Shown: piece by piece, positions 40,385 through 50,894 of the stretch
How positions within the stretch are numbered: position 1 is the first letter of the stretch
Layout of the letters: every line of letters starts with the position of its first letter
Origin: Hydnum rufescens UP504
Lineage: Eukaryota; Basidiomycota; Agaricomycetes; Cantharellales; Hydnaceae
Direction: 5' to 3'
Length of the DNA stretch: 64,000 nt
Assembly (NCBI GenBank): GCA_014904985.1
Contig: MU128929.1
Location: forward strand, 77,754 to 141,753
The notes under the pieces: model-generated
The model's database searches: none
What the model saw: only the letters and a program-made list of their open reading frames with translations
Told to the model about the DNA's origin: nothing
Made by a program: the position numbers and the translations under genes

Positions 40385-42505
40385 TCGTGGTTCCTCGGTT
40401 TCACTCACGAGTCTACGATGTACCGAAGCTGTCCCCCTTCGCCTTTCCCTGCAAGAACGTCTACGGTTAAGCTCTGTACCCCCCATTCGATGCTCAACCA
40501 TTCAATTCCTCCCCCTCCTACACAACACTCTTTGCTTCCCGGAATTCTCCAACAATCTCGGATATACCCTGTGTCAGAGACCTTGGCATAACTTCTCAGT
40601 ATCTTTAGTGGCTTCACTATGACTTGCTCAGGAGACGTCGTACCATGATCCCAGCTCCATGTCCTTCTACTTCTGTTAGGTAAATTGGCAGTGTCAAGCG
40701 ATTCAGCTCAATGACGTCATTATGTAGAACCTTGGGGGACTACGTTGACTTAGAAATCATCTCCCCCATAGTATCTTTGGTGAATGAGCTACGCCGAAAC
40801 CCCAGTGTTCTGCACTCTGGTATGTTGTGACGCCCTCTGTTGATGTTTAGACGTTATTGAACGCCACATAGATCCTCTTTTAGTTACTGAAGTCCGTTTT
40901 TTTGCTGAGTTCCGCGGGGACAGTATAAAGTTTCCAATATTCCTTTGCTTTGTGTGTCTTGATGATTCCTATCCCACTCCATTACTCTCTGTTGTTCATA
41001 TATCCCTTTACAGCCACACCTATCCTTTCAACAAGACATAGAATCGGGGGAGTTCTCACTACCGATGTCCACATCGCTTGTCCGTGCGCTGTTCTCGTTT
41101 CATCCATTTCCTGACGGAAACTGGATTATTGCTAATTTCTCCCGCACGGTGTTGATCAACAATGTTGATGAAAACCTCACCAAGGTTTTGTCCGAGGTCA
41201 CTTTATCACGATGTGCTACCTCTTTACTAGTTACATCCGTGAAGCCCTGCCAGCAGACTATTTCGACCTGGACACGGATGATTTTTTGTCCCTTTCAGGG
41301 GCGCCTAACAACCCAGACCTCCCTCTCCCCCCTGACGATGAGATCTTGTCGTCATTCAGATTTCGACCGGGACACGTTGGTTAATAGCCGGGCTGCCGTC
41401 GAACAGTTCTTCAGGTGGAAGGCTTCGAAGCGTGCAGAGCATATTCCTGGTCTGGTAGGGACAGCTGTACACGTGGAGTCTCTTGGGCTCATGGAGAGAC
41501 ACCTATCCTTTCAGCCACGCTACCCTCTTGAACCCCTTCCTGAATCTACCCGTGCACATTTAATCGCTACAGCTCGCCCTTCTTTCCCCCAATTTGTTTC
41601 ATTACTGAATGGATCACGATCCTTCAGTCTTTTGCTAGATGAAGAGCTGACACCCTCCAAAGGAACCGGCTATGCACGTACGTTCTCCTGCCGTCTCACC
41701 GCAGTTGACGGTCAATTGCCTTCGGATGATGTGCCCAAGAACTTATCCGTCAAATTATTCGACGGTCGTGCAGCATCCGTTCCCGCTCCCACAGAATACC
41801 TCTCCTTGGCATGGTGGTCTCGAGACTTTTATACCGCAGAAGATATGTTGCAAAATGAGATAAATGCGTATACGCGACTCGAACATGCACGGGGCACTGT
41901 TGTCCCGTATTTCTACAGGGCTCATCGTGTGAAGGAGTTACTATATCCTCTGCTGACAGTTCCGTCCGTATTATTAGTTCATATTTCCGGATGGACGGCA
42001 CCTGGTCGGTATTCTCATGGAGTATGTGACGAAGTCAGAGAAGAAACTGGACCAACATACAGATGTCGCTCAAATCGCATTTGGCTATAAATTATTCCTC
42101 TGCTTCTTGTTTTGTTCACGGACCTCCTGTAGATTCAAAGTGTTCGTCACGCAGTCCGCGTCCTCCAATACGCCGATATAAGCCAGCTCGACTGGTCCAC
42201 AGAGCAATGGATCTGTACCCCCTCGCCTTCATACGCGGAATCTAATCCGGCTTTGACCTGGGTCCTTGTTGACTTCGCTCTGACTACGCAAGGCAATTGC
42301 TATAGAGATGCTTGTAAGGGAGATGACTATGGGGATATGGCGCATATGATGCTTGAGGCTGAAATTCCGCCAGATCTGATCAGGAAATGGTTTGCACCCC
42401 GGGAGGAGTGGGATTCCTTCCTGCCTTCTTTTGTGATGGACCATGGAGGTGTTTGATTGGTACCGAAGCATGTGTTTACAGATCCGGTTTCGGTATGGTG
42501 TGGCT
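40385..42505 (+). repeat. Segmental duplication, copy B (partner at about 23,990-26,215)
   Basis: This is the second copy of the 2.2-kb block. It keeps the same order of exons and non-coding flank but is slightly shorter because of several deletions. One is 26 bp, between GGTAT direct repeats: copy A has two GGTAT words around 24,454-24,485, copy B a single one near 40,819. Its left end lies close to the SmB start. Confidence 0.85.
40645..42456 (+). pseudogene. Protein-kinase-like (PKL) fungal family, copy 2, lost splice donor
   Basis: This is the homologue of the gene at 24.3 kb, with predicted start ATG 40,645 (MIPAPCPSTS). A 341-codon open frame spans about 41,065-42,090 and keeps LLNGSRSFSLLLDEELTPSK, NLSVKLFDGRA, MLQNEINAYTRLEHARGTVV and LLVHISGWTAPG. 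The C-terminal part LQYADISQLDW through VLVDFALTTQGN to the stop at 42,456 is in one open frame, so the one-base deletion of copy 1 is absent. However, the GTATGA donor that copy 1 has at 25,768 reads GCTATAA here (about 42,084), and the unspliced frame stops at 42,090. The two copies thus carry different lesions. It may still make a shortened product, and an unseen alternative donor would rescue it. Confidence 0.55.
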
Positions 42506-42778
42506 TCACACAGTCCGTATTGTTATGAAAAGGGCTGCAGCCACAAACTACAGTAGCTCTTGTAATTTAGAATAGATCCTTCCTCTCCAAAAACTTAAAA
42601 ACTTGGAAACCACTTGGACAACATTTGTTACCCCAATTGGAGGTTTTCCAGGTCGAATGCCACTGGGACGGGCCCACTTGCATTGAAAGGGGGGACTAGG
42701 GATTTTTGGGATCCGAATGATCTAGTACATGACACCGCTTGTAATTACTGTAATATTCTTATGACCTACTATATTCCA
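42506..42778. other. Short intergenic stretch
   Basis: Nothing recognised between the end of the duplicated block and the stop of the rhomboid gene. Confidence 0.4.
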
Positions 42779-44358
42779 TCATGTCAGAGGCCCTACTCTC
42801 CACCGTACATATTCCCATGGTGCGTAATAAAAGTACGTGGTCCCAGCCACAGCACCACCAAGATGGGCCCAATGGTCGAAAGTCCTGCTCGAGAAATTAA
42901 GGATCTGTAGGTGGACTAGTTCAAAACATACTCACCGCCAGCCCCGTACGATACCAAGGATGTCGAGGCCGACCATTCCCGCGAAACCAAGTGTGATGGG
43001 GAACGAAAACATAGGAAGGAAAATGAGTGAGATGTTTGTTTCTGGCATTGCTAGGGCTGTCATCGCCACCGTGCCATACTATGTTGTCTTGATAGTGAGT
43101 TCGACTGTCAGTTTCATAGAAAACATACGTACAATGGCACCTGAAGCTCCGAGTGATGGTGAAATCGTCGCTTCGGCAGAACTAAGGGTCTTATACCGTG
43201 TTGGATCCGAGAGCGCAGATATCAAACGGGGCAGCTTTATTCTCGTCGACGCCAAATGTGATAATGACCCAGCGAAGAGTCCAGCTAATAGGATTTGAAA
43301 GAGAATCGCTTAGCCTCGGGGTAGTAATCCTGTAACGGTGTACAAACCGAAAAGATAAAATGCAAGAAAATGGTAGCTGTCGGTAGAATGGGACATGTGA
43401 AGCACGCTTGGTCTTTGAGAATCCGCGACTGGGAATGCGGCACCTGTCATCACATTAGTTATAGAGAGATGGATAAGGTTCCGTCGTCAAGATGCCCTAC
43501 CAAATGATATCAATGCTAGAGAATTGAATAGGAGGTGAACGAGGGATTGGTGGCTGCAGTGTCACGCATACATGAGAACATAGCATATTTCAAAGCAGAC
43601 TCATTATTGACATTTACCTGAACATGGACGTCAGTAATGTATACGAAACGCCAGAGAGGGGGTTATGGGTAAAGTGGCGTTGCATTGCTGGGCGCAGTCG
43701 TGGGACCTGCCATGCGAGGAACACAAGAGTATTGATGGCAGTTATTCCGTAACATGTGCGTTTCCCTTCAGAAGTAGCGAGCCAGCTGTTCGCGACAATT
43801 ACATAGGCCCTGGCTAGCTCCAGTGCAATTAATCCTGACAATGAAGATGATTGGTCCTTTATCTTGTTTAATCCTCTGACAAACCACTGGAAATAATGAA
43901 ATATTAGGGATCCGGAACCTGGATGGTGGTGAAATTGCCAGTACGTCTTTGAGCGCCAGTTGTCTCGCGTTCATAAGTTCGATAGTAGTTGGAGGCATTG
44001 CGACCCAGCTAATAGAGACAGCCCTTAACATTTTAGACCACTTTATAGTATCTTTGTTGGTTTCGCGCGCTGCCAACACATATACGCCTCCCGAGAGCAC
44101 GAGAGCAAACTGGAATAGTAGGCAGATGCCCAATGAGTAAGAAATAGTTATTACAAAAGGAAAATACTCCCTAGAATCGGTCGCAGCGAACGCGAATCTT
44201 TCAGCAGACTTTCCGAAAGTGGTTCCCCAAAGCTCGTTACAGACTTCAGGGGCGGTGACAAGGAAAGACCTCTGGCCCGTAGAAAAGACCGTGGCCGATG
44301 AGCGAAGAGCGATTGGGACCAGCGTGCAGGTCTCGAAGGTGATATGCGAAGCCCGCAT
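42779..44358 (-). CDS. PCP1: Mitochondrial rhomboid protease (Pcp1/PARL-like)
   Basis: An intramembrane serine protease of the inner mitochondrial membrane; yeast Pcp1 cleaves Mgm1 and Ccp1. ATG 44,358 gives MRASHITFETCTLVPIALRS, a plausible presequence. The middle shows TMs such as GICLLFQFALVLSGGVYVLA and the rhomboid entry TAINTLVFLAWQVPRLRPAM followed by FTHNPLSGVSYTLLTSMF. The catalytic serine motif is SLGASGAIV (about 43,131-43,160). The catalytic histidine region is DHWAHLGGAVAGTTYFYYAP (about 42,800-42,855), followed by WEYVRWRVGPLT and the stop at 42,779. The segment SYHFLAFYLFG (about 43,330-43,390) fits the helix between. Several short introns are needed, and two joins (43,540-43,620 and 43,880-43,950) are not resolved. 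Confidence 0.82.
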
Positions 44359-45156
44359 CGCATGAAATTCATATCGTACCAAGATGTACGAGCCGGTAAA
44401 GACTCACCAAAGAGTTCGGCATCTAGCGAAGACGCGTCGTGTGCTGACGCGCGGTCCCCCACTTACTGTAACATCCAGACACTATTTACACGGTAGAGAG
44501 CCCTGACGATATGGCACTCAGGTTTAGCTCAGTCCAATCTATTCTGGAATTTTTCGCTTTTAATATCTCGCATCCTGCTCTGAATACCTTGGCGGTTCTG
44601 ATTCGGGTGGTCTGCCGGGGTTTTTCTTTGAGGACGAGGGACGCACAATGGGTCCGAAACGATAAGTGGGTAATCGAGACTAGACCAAGAGTACAACAGT
44701 TGTTGGCTCTCAGTCGGAGCTCTTGAATATTCAGGGGGAGTAAGGCTCTTTCGTGAATGGACAAACGCAGGGTAGACGTGGGTTCATTTCATAAGGATTG
44801 CAAGCAGCTAATCGCCTATCTAGTTGAGACCGAAAGATAGTAAATTCTCGCCGTCGCTCGCGGCTCCTTGCTCAGCCTTGCCCAAACGCCAAACGTGCGA
44901 AGAGACCGAGCTGTGAAATCGTAGAGAAAAGGTTGCCCTGTTATATCAGACCGCGATATACATAACCAGGAATTCCTTGGGTTACCGGTCGCTTTTTGGA
45001 ACCCCCACGTGAGTCCAGTTGGCAGGACTAACGCATGAAGGTGTACTCGCAGAACCCCAGGTCCTGGGATGAGCACCCAACATATCACCCGGACTTCCGC
45101 TAGTGACGTCTCTCCTGCAGAATCATCCGTCAACGTCCCCCGTCGAGGAGGGTGCC
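44359..45156. other. Intergenic region with unassigned minus-strand frame
   Basis: A 92-codon minus-strand frame at 44,486-44,764 has no recognised motif. I see nothing else that supports a gene. Confidence 0.35.
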
Positions 45157-46510
45157 ATGCCGGAAACGCGACATGAAGAACGTTCCAGAAAGCGTCCGAG
45201 AGAAGATGAAGACGATGTTAGTGCGCCTGCCATCAGGAAGGTATGGACTCTGGTTTTGGCGACATCGATTTGACAGATCCAGGGGAAGGGTGAGGCTCCG
45301 GCTGGAGATGAGGGCAGTGGACATCCCGAAGGTCATGATAACATTTTGGTATGGGTTGTTGTTCCAGAACACTACTATGAATCACGTCTAAATGGCTTGC
45401 CCAAAGGATGTCTGGACCCTCATTCCTGACGAGAACGGTATTAGAGCCAGCAATGGAATCTTTCAACGACTTCATGAGACTTTCTGGGGGACTCCTTTGC
45501 CGACAGAGAAGAGGACCATCTGGCCCCTGGTTTCCAAATTCCGAAGGAAATATGGTCCAGGATATGCGGATGGACGTCAAAATCGCCAATATTCCTCCCC
45601 AATTGTTGTGGAAAACTAAGGGGAAAGAGATGATACAAGAGGAATATTGTCAATGTTATAAAATCATCAGCGAAATCGGCTGTGAAGGTGGTGTGGTGGT
45701 TAGTGGACCGCCAGGGATTGGTCTGTTTTCTGATGCCGTATACTGTGCCCTGTACTGATTTGGGTTCTTAGATAATATTTTCCCGTTCCACCGCCCCATT
45801 CGTCGCCCCCCCCAAGGACAACCCACCATGTTCTATGGCGGATTTGGGCCATCCCTCCTTTTCAACAATCATGGTGTCTACCGGTACCAGAACACCACTG
45901 GTGTAAGCGTCACCGTGCTCGCGGCTAATGGCATCCAGCTTATCTTGGGGCACTTGAACGTTGGATTTCTCGTTATTCGGTGTATGTGCTCCTTCGCGCG
46001 GGTCGACATCGAGATAGTGCATGCAGGAGCAGAGTACTGTGCGAGCGAACGATTTGGGAATACGCAATCAGGCTGTGCGAGAGCCTCGGAGCGCGTGGCT
46101 TCGGATGCAACCTTCTCTGTGACGATGGAGGACGATCTGCGTGAACTGAGTATGAAAAAGCCAACTGCTAGTATGACTCAACGCATACCAGAGACTATGG
46201 AATGCAGCTCAATCGTCGAAAAAGCGATGAAAGTTGAAGGTGCTGAAACAACTGTAAGTTTCGTGGCTTTCGTCCCGAATAGTTCCGTCTTCATTGAAGG
46301 GGTATTTATGGTGAGGATGACATGCACCAATTCAGCAGTAATCAACTTTTCAATGAACGGATTGGTGATATGCCCCTTGCAGGTGTGTTCACGACGAGCG
46401 AGTCGGAGCGACTATGTGAGTATCTCTTCCGGGGAGTAGGTTTGTTTCCCTTGCATCACTTGGCCTTGCCAGTGCACACTTACATCTCGTCACTTCCTGA
46501 CGCATTCTAA
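45157..46510 (+). pseudogene. Second Crinkler-type (CR) gene, probably degraded
   Basis: The candidate start ATG 45,157 gives MPETRHEERSRKRPREDEDD, a basic/acidic stretch that could be a nuclear localisation signal. Downstream, in changing frames, are EHYYESRLNGLPK, IPPQLLWKTKGKEMIQEEYC, a partial P-loop GGVVVSGPPGIG (about 45,690-45,720), and SLLFNNHGVYRYQNTTG followed by VLAANGIQLILGHLNVGFLV. The P-loop should continue into GK(S/T), but the next exon after the putative intron (45,721-45,771) does not supply a clear Lys. Frames also shift near 45,290 and 45,400. The order matches the CR NTPase core seen at 33.8-33.4 kb, so I take this as a second, more divergent member that is probably not functional. 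The 3' end is arbitrary; a 203-codon open frame covers 45,828-46,439. Confidence 0.5.
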
Positions 46511-47216
46511 CTTCAGTACCACACATTCGGCAGTAAAATGGGTCTAATACCTATGGAGTTCATGGGAGAGGAATCATGGACCTCTTACCACTAGAAGGGG
46601 GAATTCTGCGAGCGGTTTGCAAGTTTTTGGAGAGCAATACAATGGCTCCAAATTACAACAACTGTGGTCTGTGGCTCCTCTGGGTCGGTGGTCAGGGGTC
46701 CTTCATGGAACGTAGCGTAAAACTCTGATCCACAGTTTTTTTTTGCGGGGAATTGGGTCGAACCACTAGCACAACAACAGAAATAGAGCTTAGAACAGCA
46801 GAGCAGCAAACAATTGAACATCCGGTACATCCCGAGAGCATTGCTGACTAAGCAATGTGTCCAGTTCCAACAGTTTTGGGGAAAGAGGCGAGCCGGATTA
46901 TCGTGAGGTTTATGGGAAAGCATAGCGCAATGGAACGAAACTTTCACAATCGATATACAAGAGGCACTCCGTATATGTGCCTCTTGGCGCGTGTATACTA
47001 TTTGCCAGCCCATTGTGATATATATGTGCTTCTGATGGTCGCATCTTCGCTTCAACTTTCTGCGTTTGCCTGTCACTCCCTGGGCGACTCGATTTCTTTT
47101 CCTTCTACGGCACGACACAACATTCATCGGATTTCACAGTAAAGAGTCTACAGCACAAAGTAGACGCCACATGGATGCGTTCCGATAGCTTGTACGTCGG
47201 GGGAACAATCAGCCAA
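46511..47216. other. Intergenic, nothing recognised
   Basis: A 178-codon minus-strand frame (46,591-47,127) is Cys/Arg-rich and without family motifs, and I regard it as chance. Confidence 0.4.
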
Positions 47217-48561
47217 TCACAGGTGCGACCCTTCAATTCTCGCGAACGGATAGTCGGTGTACCCTTTACGCTGATTCGGTCCCCGCAAATACAGCGTTTT
47301 ACGGTTGACTGGTGTAAACTTCATCCCCAGTTGGATTCTTTCCGGAAGGTCAGGCTGAAGGAGAGAAGCATCAGTGCGGAATCATCTCAATGAGTGTCAA
47401 TATGAGAGCGTACGTTAGCAACGAAGGCCCGGCCGAACAATATCAACACGCCCTTTTCATTCGCCTTCTTCACAGCGAGATCAATCTTATTGGTGAAACC
47501 GCCCCCAAGGATGACCGGACGTGGTGCCCAGATCTCTCGCAAGGGCTCGTTCGTGTCGGTGGTGGATTTTCCAAGGGTATCGGTGTCGCCAGATATGTCC
47601 GGTTCAATCAGCGAGATGTAAGCGAGGTTAGGGAAGGCAGTAGTCAGAGATTTGACGAGATGAATGTAAGTGGGAAGGGGATCCAACATCCGCATGCCTG
47701 CAATCAAAATGAGGTGGGGTGACGCCCTCGAGCTGACGTGAGTACCGTACCTTGAAACTTAGACCATGGACTCAATCGGACAGACACACGACTTTGTCCA
47801 AGTGTATTGGTAAGGGACTCCAAAACCTCAAGAATGAAACGGGCACGATTTTCGATCGTGCCCCCATACGCATCGGTACGGTTGTTGGTAACATTCTGCA
47901 GGAATTGATCGGGGAGGTAGCCTAGCAAGGCATAGTTGAGACATTTAAGCCCGAGAAAAAGATATGACGACGAACCATTTGCGGCATGAAGCTCTACTCC
48001 ATCAAAGCCAGCTTCCATGGCATTCTTGGCGGCCTGAGTATAATCCTGGACGTATCCACGTATCTCTTTGATGGAAAGGGGCCTAGGGGCCTCTCCTTGT
48101 CCCATAGGGATGGCTGAGGCGCCAACATAATCATCGCCAGTCGCGGCAACAGCCCCAGGTGAAGCCGCTCTTCCGAGAGCCCACAGCTGACAGAACATGT
48201 ATGAGCCTTTAGCGTGGACGGCGTCGGTGATCTTGATAGATATTCAGCACGACTTCAAAGCAAAGGACCGGAATTATTCACGGATGCCCACCTTACGCCA
48301 CCCTTGTATCTGTTCAGGCGTCCAAATGCCAGGGACATTGGGGATTCCGGCAGCTTTCTGGCTAATGAGGGTGGCCTCAGAAATAATAAGGGTTCCAGGT
48401 GTGGATGCTCGCTGCGAGTAGTACTCTACAGCAGCCTCCCTGTGCACGTGAGAATCGTCTGCCCTGAATCGAGTGAGGGGCGCCATGACAATGCGATGTT
48501 CTAGTTCGACATCTCCGATTTTAATCGGTAGGAAAAGATCGGACGAGGCAACAAGAGTCAT
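47217..48561 (-). CDS. Old yellow enzyme (NADPH dehydrogenase, FMN-dependent)
   Basis: An FMN flavoprotein that reduces alpha,beta-unsaturated carbonyls with NADPH. ATG 48,561 gives MTLVASSDLFLPIKIGDVEL. Family blocks are HRIVMAPLTRFRADD (FMN binding), TPGTLIISEATLIS, YMFCQLWALGRAA, FDGVELHAANGYLPDQFL (the His-Ala-Ala-Asn substrate-binding pair), NNRTDAYGGTIENRARFILE, VSVRLSPWSKFQGM, PVILGGGFTNKIDLAV and VLILFGRAFVANPDLPERI. The end is PNQRKGYTDYPF before the stop at 47,217. Three introns are inferred: one inside the HAANG/YLPDQF region (about 47,924-47,979), one near 48,200-48,290 and one near 47,700-47,770. The physiological substrate is unknown; fungal members act in oxidative-stress and secondary-metabolite chemistry. 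Confidence 0.9.
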
Positions 48562-50894
48562 CGATGTTAGAGGAAGAACACGTCCAGGCGAATCCAAGAT
48601 ACCATGCCTTATAAACGACGTAGTTATCAATGCATATCTGTACGTACCCGATCAATCCTGCTTCGAATAATAGTCTGCTTCCGCCGTTCAAACCAGTTGT
48701 TGCCGCGCCTCGGCTCAACTGAGTCGCGGAGTCGCGAAGATTGGTATTTTTTTATCCCAATCTCCAAGAGAACAACGGAGTAGGTGTTGTTACATTGGCC
48801 TCAAAGCAGTGTCATGAGATCGTTAAGACGTTTTTTTCGACTGAGCCACCCTCCTTGAAGCAGAGTTGATCACTACTAGCGGCCGGAACTCCATCTCGGT
48901 AATTTTGGGAGTCGGAACATGCGAGAGAATAACCCCCTTCCCAGGCCTGATCCACCTGGATTCCTGGAATGGGATTGGGAGGTCAAAAATTTTCGGATTG
49001 GGATGAAATGGATTACATAAGTTGGATTACTAATATATCGGCGGCTGCAGGATAATCAGCTTGTGTCGTCATGCACGCTTACTATGGAAGCGCGATTGCA
49101 TCGTGTCCGTAATTGTAGGATAAGTCTCATTCTCGTTCAAGGACGGCATCCATCCAACTAATGGCAACTGATGGCATTATACACAACCGATTCCGGGCTA
49201 CATACGACTGGCTTATCTTTCGGCACTGATGGGTGCCGCGGCACGTTGCCGGGTGATACTATATCAGATTGGAGCCTTTTCCACCCTCGCAGATTTCATT
49301 TCCCTTGCTTCTGATTGTTACATTAACAGTAGTGTGCTCTACATTTTTCTTTCGCTTCCCATCCCTTTCTCGAGCTTTTTCATTTACGCATTGTTTCCCT
49401 GGGTCAGCTTGTGAAATCTCCCGGACCGGTTTGCGTCAACATCTAAAACTGACCGTCATTTGGTGGATTACCATGTCAGGAGGTTCAACTTGCTAGAAGA
49501 TATACCATTCAACGGACATTCAGCAATACGCACATGTGCTGTAGAATTCCCCTCTGGCTTCTCATAACACTCGGAGTGGGTTTTTGGGGGGTCGACTCTA
49601 AATGTGGCTTGAATTGTAGAGGGAGCCCTGCCGCCGGTCCAGGTCATCCTGGCCTTCATAGTAATCATATTAATCTCCTCGGAAGCGTGATGCCAGTTTG
49701 TGCACAATTATTATGCTTCCGTTCACTGCGACATTGCTATAGGTACTAAAGTTGGAGAACGGTGGGCATTACATACAATCCTCAGCTCTTTAACTTATCC
49801 ACCGCATCTGCCTGGAGCTGTTGGAGTGAATGATAACGGAAACGGCCGGGCGCGCTGACGGAGACAAGCGCGACCCCTATATGGCTACCAAGCTAGCAGA
49901 TGGACTCGCTGCTTGCCAATCTACCAGATCTCACAGCCAGGTTTCACCGGAAATATTTTACCCTCTACTTCACCGGCACCACTGGTACTCGGACATTTTT
50001 TCCCTCTCTTATCCCATTTACATGTGCTTTTTCTGACTTCCTGTAAATACTATAAAAGACGGGCTTGGGCCCACAAAATACTAAGGATCTCTTGTGTATA
50101 TTCTTCCTGTCATTTCCCTATTCACCTGAGCATCCGAGGCTTGCCAATCAACCAAATTCGTCCTCACCTGCTTAGTAATCAGGGGGTCAAATACTGTCGC
50201 TCACAAGCAGCCTCCCTCTACTACATGGAGCTGGGTCCCGTTTGCATAGGGATAATATAGCACCCAATTACGCTTAACATATCACTGCATCGAAGCGTAT
50301 AGCGGTACAGGCTCAATACAGTTTCCTACTAGCACCCATTCGGAGCCTGGCCTGTAAAAATCAGGTGATTTACTTGGGACCTTACCCACCATACACTTGG
50401 GACGGAAATAGTCAGTCTAATTGGGACATCTGTACAAAGCCTCTACAGGGAGGCCGGCATCCCCACCCAGGGCTTAAGGTGGTTCTGCTTTTTCATCCTG
50501 GTTTCCGAACTCAAAGGGAACACCTATTCATTTTTTATTCCATGATTTACCACTTGGTAATGGAGGTCCTTAATATTCTATCTATGCTATACTCTTGTTT
50601 GAAGGATTGTGTCATTGGTTTGCCTAAGTCACTCTCGAGTCGACTTCAAGCCCAGTCAAGTCAAGTCAAGCCCAAAGATTTGTAATCAAAGGATTCGACT
50701 TGACTTGACTTAAAACCGACTGACTCCGGACTTAAGCCGACTTCAGGTCAAGTCTTTGGCAACACTAGTGGAAGGAGCCCTACTGTATTGCGATTCGCCG
50801 GAAGCAGCCATTTTCGGCAAACACCTGGGCGCACGGGATCCTTCATTTCGTTCGGGTACGACCTTGGTAGTCCAAGGTAACTTCAGCCTGGGCC
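48562..50894. other. 2.3-kb intergenic region
   Basis: No gene is supported. CT-rich tracts at about 49,290-49,400 look promoter-like but have no gene directly downstream. The right part holds the AAGTC inverted repeat at 50,630-50,760, about 140 bp before the AP-1 gamma start. Confidence 0.45.
50630..50760. repeat. AAGTC tandem/inverted repeat (hairpin)
   Basis: AGTCAAGTCAAGTC at 50,654-50,667 faces its perfect reverse complement GACTTGACTTGACT at 50,697-50,710, with a 29-nt loop. Further AAGTC/GACTT words extend to about 50,756 (GGTCAAGTCT). It resembles a small hairpin element or satellite fragment. A related stretch is at about 23,450-23,590. Confidence 0.8.

Noticed and set aside
46591..47127. 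Minus-strand 178-codon Cys/Arg-rich frame
   Set aside because: No family motif, no supporting splice sites, composition typical of chance frames.
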